Assembly (NCBI RefSeq): GCF_019303535.1
Contig: NZ_JACCIU010000001.1
Location: 434,001 to 498,000, forward strand
From: Lactobacillus sp. Sy-1
Lineage (GTDB): Bacteria > Bacillota > Bacilli > Lactobacillales > Lactobacillaceae
Length of the DNA stretch: 64,000 nt
Direction of reading: 5' to 3'
Part shown: positions 1 through 9,900 of the stretch, piece by piece
Numbering within the stretch: the first letter of the stretch is position 1
Layout of the letters: each line of letters opens with the position of its first letter
Translations under genes and position numbers: made by a program
Notes under the pieces: model-generated
What the model saw: the letters and a program-made list of their open reading frames with translations, nothing else
What the model was told of the DNA's origin: nothing
Database searches by the model: none

Positions 1-3000
1 ATGCTAAATCGATTGCTGATAGTGCTTCTAACGTGGCAACGCAGGCTTCTACCAATGCTTCGAATGCAAGAAGTGCTGCCATGTCAGCTAAAAACGCTGC
101 TGATCAGTTGGCTAGTCAAGCTACTTCAGCTGCTCTGAACGGTGACAGTCTCGTTGCTGATCAATACAATGATCAAGCTAATACGGCTGCGAATACCGCA
201 ACTGCTGAAGATAATAAAGCCCAATCTGCTGATTATATTGCGAGTGCTGCCAGTCGAAGTGCTGCTGCTGCTGAATCATCCGCAACCCAGGCTTCTAGTG
301 TTGCTAGTCAAGCGTCGGCCGTGGCATCTAGTGCCGCTTCCGATGCGCAATCCAGAGCTGCTAGTTATGATGCTGGTCAGAGTAAGAAGCGCGCTTCCAA
401 TGCTTCCTCCGCTACCAATAGTCATGCGAGTGACGTTGCGGTGGACAAAGAATCAGTTGCCAGTGATTTGGCAAATGTGAAACTTGCTGCTAGTGCTGCC
501 TATGATGCTTCTAAGGCTGCCTCGCAGGCCGCAATTGCTACTAATACGCAACTATCAGCCCACCCTAAGAACTCAATTATTGCCAGTGCGAATGCAGCTG
601 CCCAATCTGCTTCATTAATTGCTTTTGATGCTTTGTCTGATGCTGTGGTTGCTAGTGGAATCGTATCCAGTGCTTCTGCCGTCGTTAGTTCCGCTGCCTC
701 TGTTATCAAAAGCGCGCAAAACGCAGCTTCCAGTATCTACAGTCTCGTTGCCGTCAATGCATCGAATGCCGGAGACCAACGACTGCCGCTTGCTTCGCGG
801 AGTGATGCTAAGTCAATCGCTGCCATTGCTGCTGATAGCGTTGCTGGACAGGAAAGAATTGCTTCGATTGCAGCTGCTGACGCCTCCCAAGCCGCAATCA
901 ATGGTTTTAATGCTGTTGGGCGGGCTAACAAGGACCAACTAATTGCCACCACTGCATCTGATCAAGCTAATCGTGCCAACGTGGCAGCTAGTTCTGCTGC
1001 TGCTAACGGGGCTAATAATGATACTAGTGCTGATGCAGCAACCGCTGAAGCCAATCGTGCGAACAGCGTTGCTTCCGTAGCAACTAGTGATGCTAATTTA
1101 AATGTCACCCTTGTATCTCAATATGCAAGTCAAACTAGTGCTTCAAACCTCATTGCTTCTAACACTAACAGTGATGTCGCAACCGTTACTTCTACGGTAG
1201 ATAGCATTGCTTCAGCCTACCCAGCTAACCAGGTTATTAAATCAACTGCTTTAGTTGCTAACGCTGCTTCAGCAACTGCTAAGTCAGCTAATGATGATGC
1301 AAGCCAGGCTAATAGCGTTGCTCAGTCCGCAAAGGCACTAGCAATTACCGCTGATGGTTCGGCTAAGGCTGCGAGTGAAGCGGCTAGTTCCGCTGCCTTG
1401 CTTGCGAATAGCTATGCGTTAGTTGCCAAGAGCTATGCAAGTGCGGGGAATGAATCTTCCGCTGCCAATGCTAATGCTTCCGCTACTGCTCAGGCTAATA
1501 GTGCTAGCGTTGCTGCTACCCAAGCAGGTTCTGCTTCTGCTACCGTTGTTTCAGCAATTAGCACTGCCGCCACTGCCTCTGCTAGGGCAGCTAGTGATGC
1601 CGCTGTGGTTGCCGCTGCTAAGTCTGCTGTGGACCTAGCCAACTCAACTGCTTCGACTGCCGTTGTTAATGAAAGTCAAGCAATTGCAAGTGCTAGTTCT
1701 ACCAACGTCAAGGCAGCAAGTGCCAGCGCAGTCGGTACCCAGATCACTAGTGGATTTAATCCTACTACTTCATTGGTAACTACAGCTGCTAGCCAAACCA
1801 GTGGAACAACTAGTCAAGTTAGCTCAAACACGGTCCTAGTGAACTCGTTAGCGTCAGCCACAAGTATCGTTTCAGCTGCTAACCCAACCTACGTAGCGAT
1901 TTCCTCTGCTGCGGTGGTTGCAAATGAAGCGGCTGCGACCGCTAATTCAGCTAGTGCGGATGCCGCTAGCGCTAATTCGGTTGCCCAATCAGCTAAGGAC
2001 GTAGCTCAATCTGCGACTGCGGTTGCTATTTCAGCTAGTGCTACTGCGCAGTCCACAGCTGCATTGGCATCTAGTTACGCTAGGGTTGCTAGTAGCTATG
2101 CAACCATTGGGTCGCAATCAGCTGCTGATAGTGCGAACGTTCAAGCAGCTAGTTTAGCCAATGTGGCTAGTTCTGCGGCTGCTCAGACCGTAAGTGAATC
2201 TGCAGTTGCATCGAATGCTGCTCAATTAGCAGTAAGTGCATCTGCCCGTGCTGCTAGTGACGCTGTGGTTGTTAGTGCGGCTCTTTCGACTGCTACTTCA
2301 GCCAATAATGCTGCTAATGAGACGGTTAAAAACAAGCCGGTATCGTCATCATCTGCACAGCCGGTGGCGGTTGCTAGTGTTGCAACTCCATCTAGCCTAG
2401 TTAATTCTGCTGCACCATACGCTTCGTTAGCTAGTTCTTACGCTAGTTATGCTTCCCAAGCCGTTAGCTTAGTGACCGTGAACGTATCAAGTGCCACCCA
2501 ATATGCTAGTGCCGCTAGTTATAGTAATTCTGAAACGGTGACGCCAGCTAGTTCAGCAATTCAGCTAGCTAGTCAAGTTATTAGTCAGGGAGGCAAGTCT
2601 GGTGCTGATGAATCATCAATTAGTTATGCTTCATTGGCAAGCTCTGCCGCTAAGACCATTCTTTCGGCTTCAGCTGATGCTACAATTGCTAATAGCATTG
2701 CCAGTTCTGCTACCAGCGTCGCTAACTCTGCTGCTTCGGTAGCTAGGTTTGCTGCAACGCTTGCTAATAACGCTAACGTAACTGCTAGTAGCGCTAATTC
2801 AGCTGCTGCAGTTGCTTACTCGCAGGGAAATGGTTCTGCCGGTGATAGCTACGCTTCAATTGCTGCTTCAGCCGCTTCCGCTGCCAAGCTTGCTACTTCT
2901 ACAGTTGACAGTGCCACCTCAGTTAATGCAGCTGCTACTTCAGTTGCTAGTTCCGCTGCAAGTCGGGCCGCTAGCGATTATCAAACCATTGTTTATGCTG

Positions 3001-3827
3001 CTAAGATGATTTTTAGCTCTTCAGCTGATTACTCTAACGAAGGGGTATCAGATGCTAAGCGGGGGTCAAAGAAGAACGCTGCTTACGCTGATCAACCAAC
3101 TTATCAAGCTGGCTTTGATGGTTATTCAGCCGGATATAAGAATAAACCTGCCAAGAATGATTTTACTGGCGAAACAACCGCTTATGAAACTGACTATGGA
3201 AAGGCATACCAAGCTGGTCAAAAGGCTTATAAGGCAGAGGTTGCTCGTGGAAAAGCTGCGGCTAAGAAACTTACTAATCCAAAGGCATCATTAGCTGGAA
3301 AATCCGCTGGTTATAAATATGGATATGTGAGTGAGTTTAATGCAAAGCTCAAGCGTCATCCACAATTCGTTTATAATACCAAGGGCATTTACCTGTATAA
3401 GACCGCGTCCTTTACACATGCTGGTCGGATTAAGGGCTATGCTAAGAAAGTACTTGATCGGGCTTCTGAATTTAAGGTTACTAAGATTGCACTATCAAAG
3501 AGCGGCTTAGTTCGTTACTACATTAAGAGCCAGCTATCAAGTAAGGCTGTAAGTGGATACATTACTGCTAATCGTAAGTTTACGGTTAATGCCTACTACA
3601 GCAAGCAAGAAATGGCTACCGCTAAAAGTAAGAAGGTTAAGGTAATCAACTCGAAGGGGATTCAGGTTCACGGTGATAAAAGCTTTAGTTCTAACACTGG
3701 TAAGCACTATCAACGAGGCAAAGAAGTTCGGGTTAGTCGGATTGTTAATTATAAGGGATTAACGCGTTTCTACATTGGTAGTGGTGATTACATTACCAGT
3801 AACAAGAGATTCGTTAAATTCGTTTAA
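1..3827 (+). CDS. Giant Ala/Ser-rich surface protein, C-terminal part only (gene 1)
   Basis: The frame is open from base 3 to the TAA at 3825-3827, so this is the last 1274 or so residues of a protein that starts outside the window. The ATG at 33 lies inside a repeat and is not a real start. About 1000 residues are Ala/Ser/Asn-rich stalk with Ala at heptad positions. Stalk turn motifs begin at 561 (HPKN), 1218 (YPAN), 1881 (NPTY) and about 2598. The first spacings, 657 and 663 bases, match the equivalent place in the next two genes. The last, 717, carries a short insertion, and no amplified 663-base block is present. The stalk ends with RAASDYQTI, as in genes 2 and 3. Then comes a Tyr/Gly-rich linker (about 3030-3350) and two basic DUF5776/SLAP-like repeats (about 3370-3824), ending in KFV. 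No LPXTG or membrane anchor is visible. I infer a wall-bound giant adhesin; the head domain is not seen. Confidence 0.9.
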   Translation, partial: AKSIADSASNVATQASTNASNARSAAMSAKNAADQLASQATSAALNGDSLVADQYNDQANTAANTATAEDNKAQSADYIASAASRSAAAAESSATQASSVASQASAVASSAASDAQSRAASYDAGQSKKRASNASSATNSHASDVAVDKESVASDLANVKLAASAAYDASKAASQAAIATNTQLSAHPKNSIIASANAAAQSASLIAFDALSDAVVASGIVSSASAVVSSAASVIKSAQNAASSIYSLVAVNASNAGDQRLPLASRSDAKSIAAIAADSVAGQERIASIAAADASQAAINGFNAVGRANKDQLIATTASDQANRANVAASSAAANGANNDTSADAATAEANRANSVASVATSDANLNVTLVSQYASQTSASNLIASNTNSDVATVTSTVDSIASAYPANQVIKSTALVANAASATAKSANDDASQANSVAQSAKALAITADGSAKAASEAASSAALLANSYALVAKSYASAGNESSAANANASATAQANSASVAATQAGSASATVVSAISTAATASARAASDAAVVAAAKSAVDLANSTASTAVVNESQAIASASSTNVKAASASAVGTQITSGFNPTTSLVTTAASQTSGTTSQVSSNTVLVNSLASATSIVSAANPTYVAISSAAVVANEAAATANSASADAASANSVAQSAKDVAQSATAVAISASATAQSTAALASSYARVASSYATIGSQSAADSANVQAASLANVASSAAAQTVSESAVASNAAQLAVSASARAASDAVVVSAALSTATSANNAANETVKNKPVSSSSAQPVAVASVATPSSLVNSAAPYASLASSYASYASQAVSLVTVNVSSATQYASAASYSNSETVTPASSAIQLASQVISQGGKSGADESSISYASLASSAAKTILSASADATIANSIASSATSVANSAASVARFAATLANNANVTASSANSAAAVAYSQGNGSAGDSYASIAASAASAAKLATSTVDSATSVNAAATSVASSAASRAASDYQTIVYAAKMIFSSSADYSNEGVSDAKRGSKKNAAYADQPTYQAGFDGYSAGYKNKPAKNDFTGETTAYETDYGKAYQAGQKAYKAEVARGKAAAKKLTNPKASLAGKSAGYKYGYVSEFNAKLKRHPQFVYNTKGIYLYKTASFTHAGRIKGYAKKVLDRASEFKVTKIALSKSGLVRYYIKSQLSSKAVSGYITANRKFTVNAYYSKQEMATAKSKKVKVINSKGIQVHGDKSFSSNTGKHYQRGKEVRVSRIVNYKGLTRFYIGSGDYITSNKRFVKFV
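3030..3824 (+). other. C-terminal wall-binding module of gene 1: Tyr/Gly linker plus two DUF5776/SLAP-like repeats
   Basis: The linker contains spaced Y-x-x-G-[YF] steps (for example FDGYSAGYKNK, YGKAYQAGQKAY, SAGYKYGYVSEF). Two copies of a roughly 70-residue Lys-rich beta unit follow. Each opens with a short beta strand (GIYLYKTASF; GIQVHGDKSF) and closes with the [IV]TxN[RK]K[FL] signature (YITANRKF; YITSNKRF). This resembles the DUF5776/SLAP class of lactobacillus cell-wall binding repeats. The family name comes from recall, not a search. The high Lys content fits binding to anionic wall polymers. Confidence 0.65.
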
Positions 3828-3840
3828 GATTTAAATCAAA

Positions 3841-3882
3841 AAAGAAATCAAACCACATGCTTGCGGTTTGATTTCTTTTTTT
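3841..3882 (+). terminator. Rho-independent terminator after gene 1
   Basis: A perfect 14-base inverted repeat, AAAGAAATCAAACC at 3841-3854 and its complement at 3865-3878, closes a 10-base loop and runs into a T tract reaching 3882. It lies 13 bases after the gene 1 stop. The A-rich left flank could also let it stop transcription on the other strand. Confidence 0.93.
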
Positions 3883-3909
3883 GGGCTAATTGAACAGATA
3901 GTTAAATAT

Positions 3910-3943
3910 AATCAATGATTATCAAATTAGTAAGTGGTAAACT
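3910..3943 (+). promoter_or_regulatory. Promoter of gene 2
   Basis: ATGATT (3915-3920, weak -35), a 17-base spacer, then TAAACT (3938-3943, -10) preceded by TGG as an extended -10. The 16-base string AATCAATGATTATCAA at 3910-3925 is identical to 19628-19643 upstream of gene 3. All three promoters in the window keep the 17-base spacer and an AAGTGRTA core. The predicted leader is only about 34 bases. Confidence 0.7.
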
Positions 3944-3971
3944 TATATTATTAATAATCGTTTATGAACAT

Positions 3972-3978
3972 GGGGGGA
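3972..3978 (+). promoter_or_regulatory. Ribosome binding site of gene 2, fixes the start at 3984
   Basis: GGGGGGA lies five bases before ATG 3984. An in-frame ATG at 3915 is part of the promoter -35 element and has no Shine-Dalgarno, so it cannot be the start. The protein from 3984 begins MLYNKF exactly as genes 3 and 4 do. Confidence 0.9.
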
Positions 3979-3983
3979 TTTGG

Positions 3984-6900
3984 ATGCTTTATAATAAATT
4001 TCAGTTTAATAAAGTAAATGATAAAAAGATACTCCGTAAAGTTAAAAAGCAATGGGTAGTCGTATCACTATCAATGCTATTTTTAATGGGGGGAACTGCA
4101 TTTACCCAGCGGGAAGCACGGGCGGATGCGGACGTTAATGCAAATACTTCACTTTCCCAAGCCGAATCAGCTGGCACGACCACAAATAGTTCAGCAACGA
4201 CGTCAGTTAGCTCAATTGCAGCTAGTGGAAAGGATGCTGATAATGGTACTTCATCGACTTCGGCTACGTTAAGCGGAGTAAGCACATCTAGTAGTCCTTC
4301 CATCACTAGCAGTACCGATTCGAACTCAGTTAGTAGTGTTGTGACCAGCACGAGTGTGAGTGCCTCAAGCAGTAACGCTACCACTGATGTCAAATCAAGT
4401 GTCGCCACTAGTAGTTCGGTAGGTAGTTCTAATAATGCGAGCGCAGCTAGTACTACCACTAGTAGTTCGACAACGAGTAGTGGCACTAGTTCTTCAGCAT
4501 CTGGTACTATCTCAAATGGCACTACCAGCAGTGGGGATGCTAGCGGCAGCGATAGTAAAAGTGGGACCTCCACCGCTACTAGCAGCTCCGCAACCCAGAC
4601 CAGTGGGTTGATCCTATTAAATACCGATAGTGATGGAATTAGTGATCGAATCAATTTGGATGCCGTTAATGATAATAACACGACTGCCACTAATCAAAGC
4701 TCAGTTTATAGCTCTGCATATGCAGCGGCTTATTCTGCTGCGCAAATTGGTTCATCATTTGCCACCAGTGGGAACAGTGATGCAACCTTCTTAAGTGCGG
4801 TTTCAGCAGCACAATCTGCTTATGGCGCCTACGTCAAGGCTTTTAGTGGTGGTTTTACCGCTGCTTCATCTGCAGCAATTGCCGGAACCACCGTCACGAC
4901 TAATTCTTCCATTGGGTATACTAGCGGGATCACTGCTTATTACTCCACAAATGCAGGAGCGGTGGCGGCTTGGAACTCCCTTCATCCTGATGATACCAAG
5001 TCAGCAGACTCTGCTGGTTTGTACAACACCAAGGATGCCTTTTATGTTCAGGGGTACAATGCAACCATCAACGCATTTAATACTTACAGTAGTTTAAATG
5101 CCAGCGCCGGAACTCAATCGGGATCTGCAATCTATGGTTCTGGCGGCCTTGGGCAACAAACTAGCGTTACCAGTGGTTCCGTCAATAAAAACATCTCCGC
5201 CCAGGTTGTTAATTCACCAAGTGATAGTGCTGAGGCTACTTCTGGCAATGATGTGCAGTCTAGTACATCTGGAACGATATCTGGAACGGGAGTGAACGCC
5301 GCTGCTCCTGATCAAAGTTTGGCCTACAATTACGCTGTAGACTATTTTCTGACCCGTCAAGGGACTTACGACGCTGAAACTGGGCGGTGGAATGGAGCGA
5401 CTGCAAGCGGAGCGTACTCCGTCTTGGACACGACTAATAATACTAATAATCCATACATTCAGGCTTACAATGGGGCCCAGGATGCGATTAACAATGAACA
5501 AACTGGCAGTTTCTTTAGCGTTACTAACTTAACTAGTGATCAAAAGAGCAGTACCACTAACAACTACCAGTATGGTTATAATGACGTTGCAAATAAGGTC
5601 AATAACCAAAATATTGCCTTTGTGACTTATAATACTACCAATTCAAATATTGATAAGTTCTTTTCGCGTAGTTACATTAACGGCAATAGTGAGCTTCGGA
5701 TTACTAGCGATTTTAACTATACTGCTTCCACTGGTAACACAGCCGTTGGTGCGAACATGAACATGATTATTAATGGACAAAATCACATCGTTGATTGGCA
5801 ACGGATGCACCAGAATCCATACAACATCAAGAGTTTAACAGTTGAGAACTTTGCTAAGATGTATGGAACTAATGTTTACGGTCCAATTAACCTTTGGAAT
5901 TCTACTTCTGGTAGTTTGACCTACCGAAACATGAACTACGAAGGCTCCCAGTTGTTCTATGGCCCTAGTCTACCCAATCTCTATATTGACGGTGGGGTTA
6001 GTGTTATCAGTGAAGGTAGTTACACGAGTCCGTTCAATACCAATGGCTATAAGACCGACAATAATAATCAACAAAACATCCAGGTTACTAACATGGAATT
6101 ACTCCCTAACTCTTACTACTACGGTAAAACTGAAAAGGGGAATAATATTGAATTAGGGGGCAACCTAGTCTTAGACCAGGGTGCTAGTATGTACTTAGTT
6201 CCCCGTGGTCGTGGCGGTGAAAACGCTAGTGGTGGTGATCGTGGATTAGTAGTGAGTGGGAACGTTAACATCAATAAGGGTGCAAGTCTAACTGCTGCTC
6301 CTGGGGATTCCAGTGCCAATGCGATGATTATTAATTCAGGTGGAACGGTGACAGTCAACGGTGGATCATTAAATTCTATTTACGATTACAATCCGACTGA
6401 TACTGACCCAACCTTAATTCAAGGGAATGTTTATGTTAAAAATGGCGGTAAAATTGTCGTTCACGCGACTACAAACGTTACCAATTTTGGCGGGAACTTG
6501 TTTACCATCGCAAAGGGTGGGTCCCTATCAATTACTAACTTAGCCACTATGCAAATTTATGCTGATGGTGCCAATACCAATAAAAACATGTATTTAATGA
6601 ACAACAGTGGGAACGTTACGATTAGTAACCCTGGAAAATCAGTTATTTTGAGTAAGAATGGCTTAAACAATGACCAAGGTGGGAATGGAGCCGGACGATT
6701 CTTTAATACGACACCAATTACAGCGTATTCAGTTATCGGCCAAGCTAATGACCAAGTTGATAGTCGTCCACAATATATGGTTAAAATCTCTAGTGATGGA
6801 CAGAGTGATTCCAATATCATTACGGTTTGGGATCCGATTAATAATGAAGTTACTGATGAAACGCTAAATAACTTTAATAATTTAACTTACCAATACTTGG

Positions 6901-9900
6901 CGTTTGATGCGGTTCCAACCGTTTATATTAACAGTACGCCCGTTTTGAAGAATGATTCCACAGCTAATTCCAAGTATGACGTCACCACTAATCTACAGTT
7001 GACCAATCTGAACTCCACTGACGGATATGTTTACGTTCGGGTGCAAACGAATGGTCAGGATGAAAAACCAGCCAGTGGGGATAATCCAGCTAATTTTACA
7101 ACTAATAGCAGTGGAATGATAATGGATAGTGATCAACCGACCGGGAATGGAAAAGATGCTGACTATCGGAATGCCTATACAACTGCAATTCCAGTGATTG
7201 CATTTACTAATATTGGTGACGGATTGTATTCATACTCATACTCGCATCAAATTAACGCTACTACCCAAGTGCCAACTGATGTAATCGTAACTGCTCAGTA
7301 TGAAGTTACTAATAATAGTATTGAAGTTAAAAATAATGGTAGCCAAACCCAAATTATCAATAAATCGCATAATCCGGCGTCACCAGGAGCAATTAGTAAT
7401 AGTACGGACTCAACTCCTGGGACGATTACCCAAAACGTGGTGGTTGTTGATAATACAGGCAAGTACAATAGCGTTGCTCAATCCGCAAACACCAGTGCCA
7501 ATGATGTTGCTAACCAGGCGTCAAGTGGGTTAAGTTCATATGCTAGTGTTGCCGATTCTGCTGCAAATACGGTAAGTGGCTATAACTCAACTGCGCAGTC
7601 ATATGCTAATGATTCTGCTACGTTGGCTAAGGATGCTACCTACGCATCATTGGTTAAATCAGCTGCTACTTCAATTAGTAGCTATAGTGTGGATGCTAAC
7701 GTACAGTCATCAATTGCTGACTCCGCGAGTTCAGCCGCCAGTGTTGCAATTGCGAATGCAATGAGTCAAGCCGTTTTAGCATCTTCATATGCATCAATTG
7801 CGGCTAATACAGTGATTCAGTTTAGCAGTGCCAGTAGTGTTTACCCGTTAGCATCGGCCATTTCATTACAAAATTCAGCTAACTCTGCCGCTTCGAGTGC
7901 AGCAAGTAGGGCAACTAGTGTAGCATCATTGGCTACTTCATATTCAAATGTTGCGGCTTCAGCTAATATGACTGGGGCGACAGCGTCTTCAAAAGCATTG
8001 AATGATGAAAAATCAGCTGCTCAAGCAATGGCTTCAATTACAACCGCTTATAATAAACTGCTAGCTGATAACTTTAATTCAATTGCCGCTAGCGCAGTTG
8101 CTTCTGCCACAAGTGCATCCAATGCAGTAGTAAGTGCTGCTACTGGTTCTGTTAACGGGAGTTCTAACGCTTCTAATACTGCCTCCCATTCAGCATTAGC
8201 TAGTGCCGCTGCTTCCACTGCTTCGGATAATAATAATTCCGCGACCTCAGATGCGAATGCTGCCCAATCAACGAACAGTCTGGTCCAATCTGCATTTTCA
8301 AGTAATGCATCGAATTCGGTAGTTTCATCAGCTGCTTCGGTTGCTAATTCCGCGACGACGGTTGCTAGTGATGCTGCTAGTCAAGTAGCCAGTGCAAATT
8401 CGGCTGCCCAATCCGCAAATAGCCGCGCTGCGAATGATAATTCCACTGCTGCTAGTGCCAATGCAGTTGCTTCAAGTGCTACTTCGGCTGCGATTGCTGC
8501 ATCAATCGCTGCTTCTACTGCCGTTTTAAATGGGGATCCATCTGCCGCATCAATTGCCGCAAGTACGGCTGTTTCTGTTGCATCAATTGCAGTTGCCGCA
8601 TCAGTTGCCGCTTCGAATGCGAATGCTGATGCCGCTGCGGCTGCCAATGATGCCACTAATGCTTCTTCAACTGCCGCTAGTGCAACTAGTGTGGCATCCA
8701 GTGCTAACTCATTAGTTCAATCTGCGAATGCGGTTATTAATGCCACTGCTGGGGATGCGCAAAGTGCTGCCAATGAAGCTAACCAGTACGCTAGCAAGGC
8801 ATCGATTAGTGCCAGTCAGGCAAACGACGCCGCTACGAATGCAAGCAGTGGTGCTAATAGTGCTTCTACAATGGCAAGTCAATATGCTAGTGAAACGGCA
8901 CAAACGGCTAGTCAAGCTAGTGGTTTGATGGGTTCAATTAGTACTGCCCAACAAGCTACGAACCAATTGCAAAGTTCTAACCCAAGTAATGCTATCGTTA
9001 GCAGCGCAGTTAGTGTAATTGCTAGTGTTACTACGGCTGCTAATTCTAACGCCGTGATAGAAAGTAACGCTAACGTAGAAGCCCAATCTGCTAGTGCGGT
9101 TGCGAGTGCTAATACCGCTAGTGCTAATGCGGCTGCGCAGGCGGCAAGTACCCAGGCTAGCATTGCTCGTTCAGCAGCTGTTGTTGCTAATGCGGCTGCT
9201 AGTACCGGAGATACCGCTACCGCTAAGAGTGCTGATTCAGTGGCTAAGGATGCTGCCAGTGCCGCAGCTAATTTCAATAGTTCGGCTAGTGCCGCCAGAA
9301 TTAGCGCTCAATCCGCAGCATCAGTTGCTGCTACTGCTAGTACCGTTGCTTCTAACATGGCAGTAGCAATTTCAGCATCTGCAACTGCCGCCAGTCAGGC
9401 TGCTAGTGAAGCTGCTTCAAACGTCAGCCAGGTCAACAGTGACAGTAGCGGGGCTGTTAGTGCAGCTATGAATGCTAATGCTGCTTCCAATACTGCTACT
9501 AGTGTATCTAACGGGGTTGCAAGTAATTCTACAACCGCTTCTAATGCTGCCAACGGGGCTAATGATAGCAATACTGCAACCAGTCAAACGGCGGCTGCCA
9601 CTAGTTCGATCGCCCAAAACGTTAATTCAATGGCAGCCCAAAATGCTGATAATTCAATCATTGCCAGTGCAAATACGGTTGTCAACGGGGCTTCTTCAAC
9701 TGCTCAATCGGCTGCTAGCGCTGCTGCCAGTGCCAATGGTGCCGCTCAGTCAGCTAAGAACCAGGTTGATACTGATAGTTCTACGGCTGCCAGTGCCAAT
9801 GGAGTGGCTAGTTCCGCTGCTGCTGTTGCTCGTAGTGCTAGCCAAGCTGCTAGTGAAGCGGCTGTGAATGGGGATGTTTCTGCTGCATCAGTCGCATTGA

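Noticed and set aside
3030-3827. LPXTG sorting signal at the protein ends
   Set aside because: None of the three visible C-termini contains LPXTG or a hydrophobic segment with a basic tail.
3915-3983. Upstream in-frame start for gene 2 at 3915
   Set aside because: The ATG is inside the -35 element, upstream of the predicted transcript start, without a Shine-Dalgarno. The three paralogs agree on MLYNKF at 3984.
4001-4690. Open frame on the - strand over the gene 2 leader
   Set aside because: It covers the conserved signal peptide and Ser/Thr-rich region of gene 2, has only Leu/Val/Ser low complexity and no ribosome binding site of its own.
5560-6910. Active pectate lyase
   Set aside because: The solenoid resembles the adhesive, non-catalytic lactobacillus domain. 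I could not point to a calcium-binding acidic cluster or a catalytic Arg.
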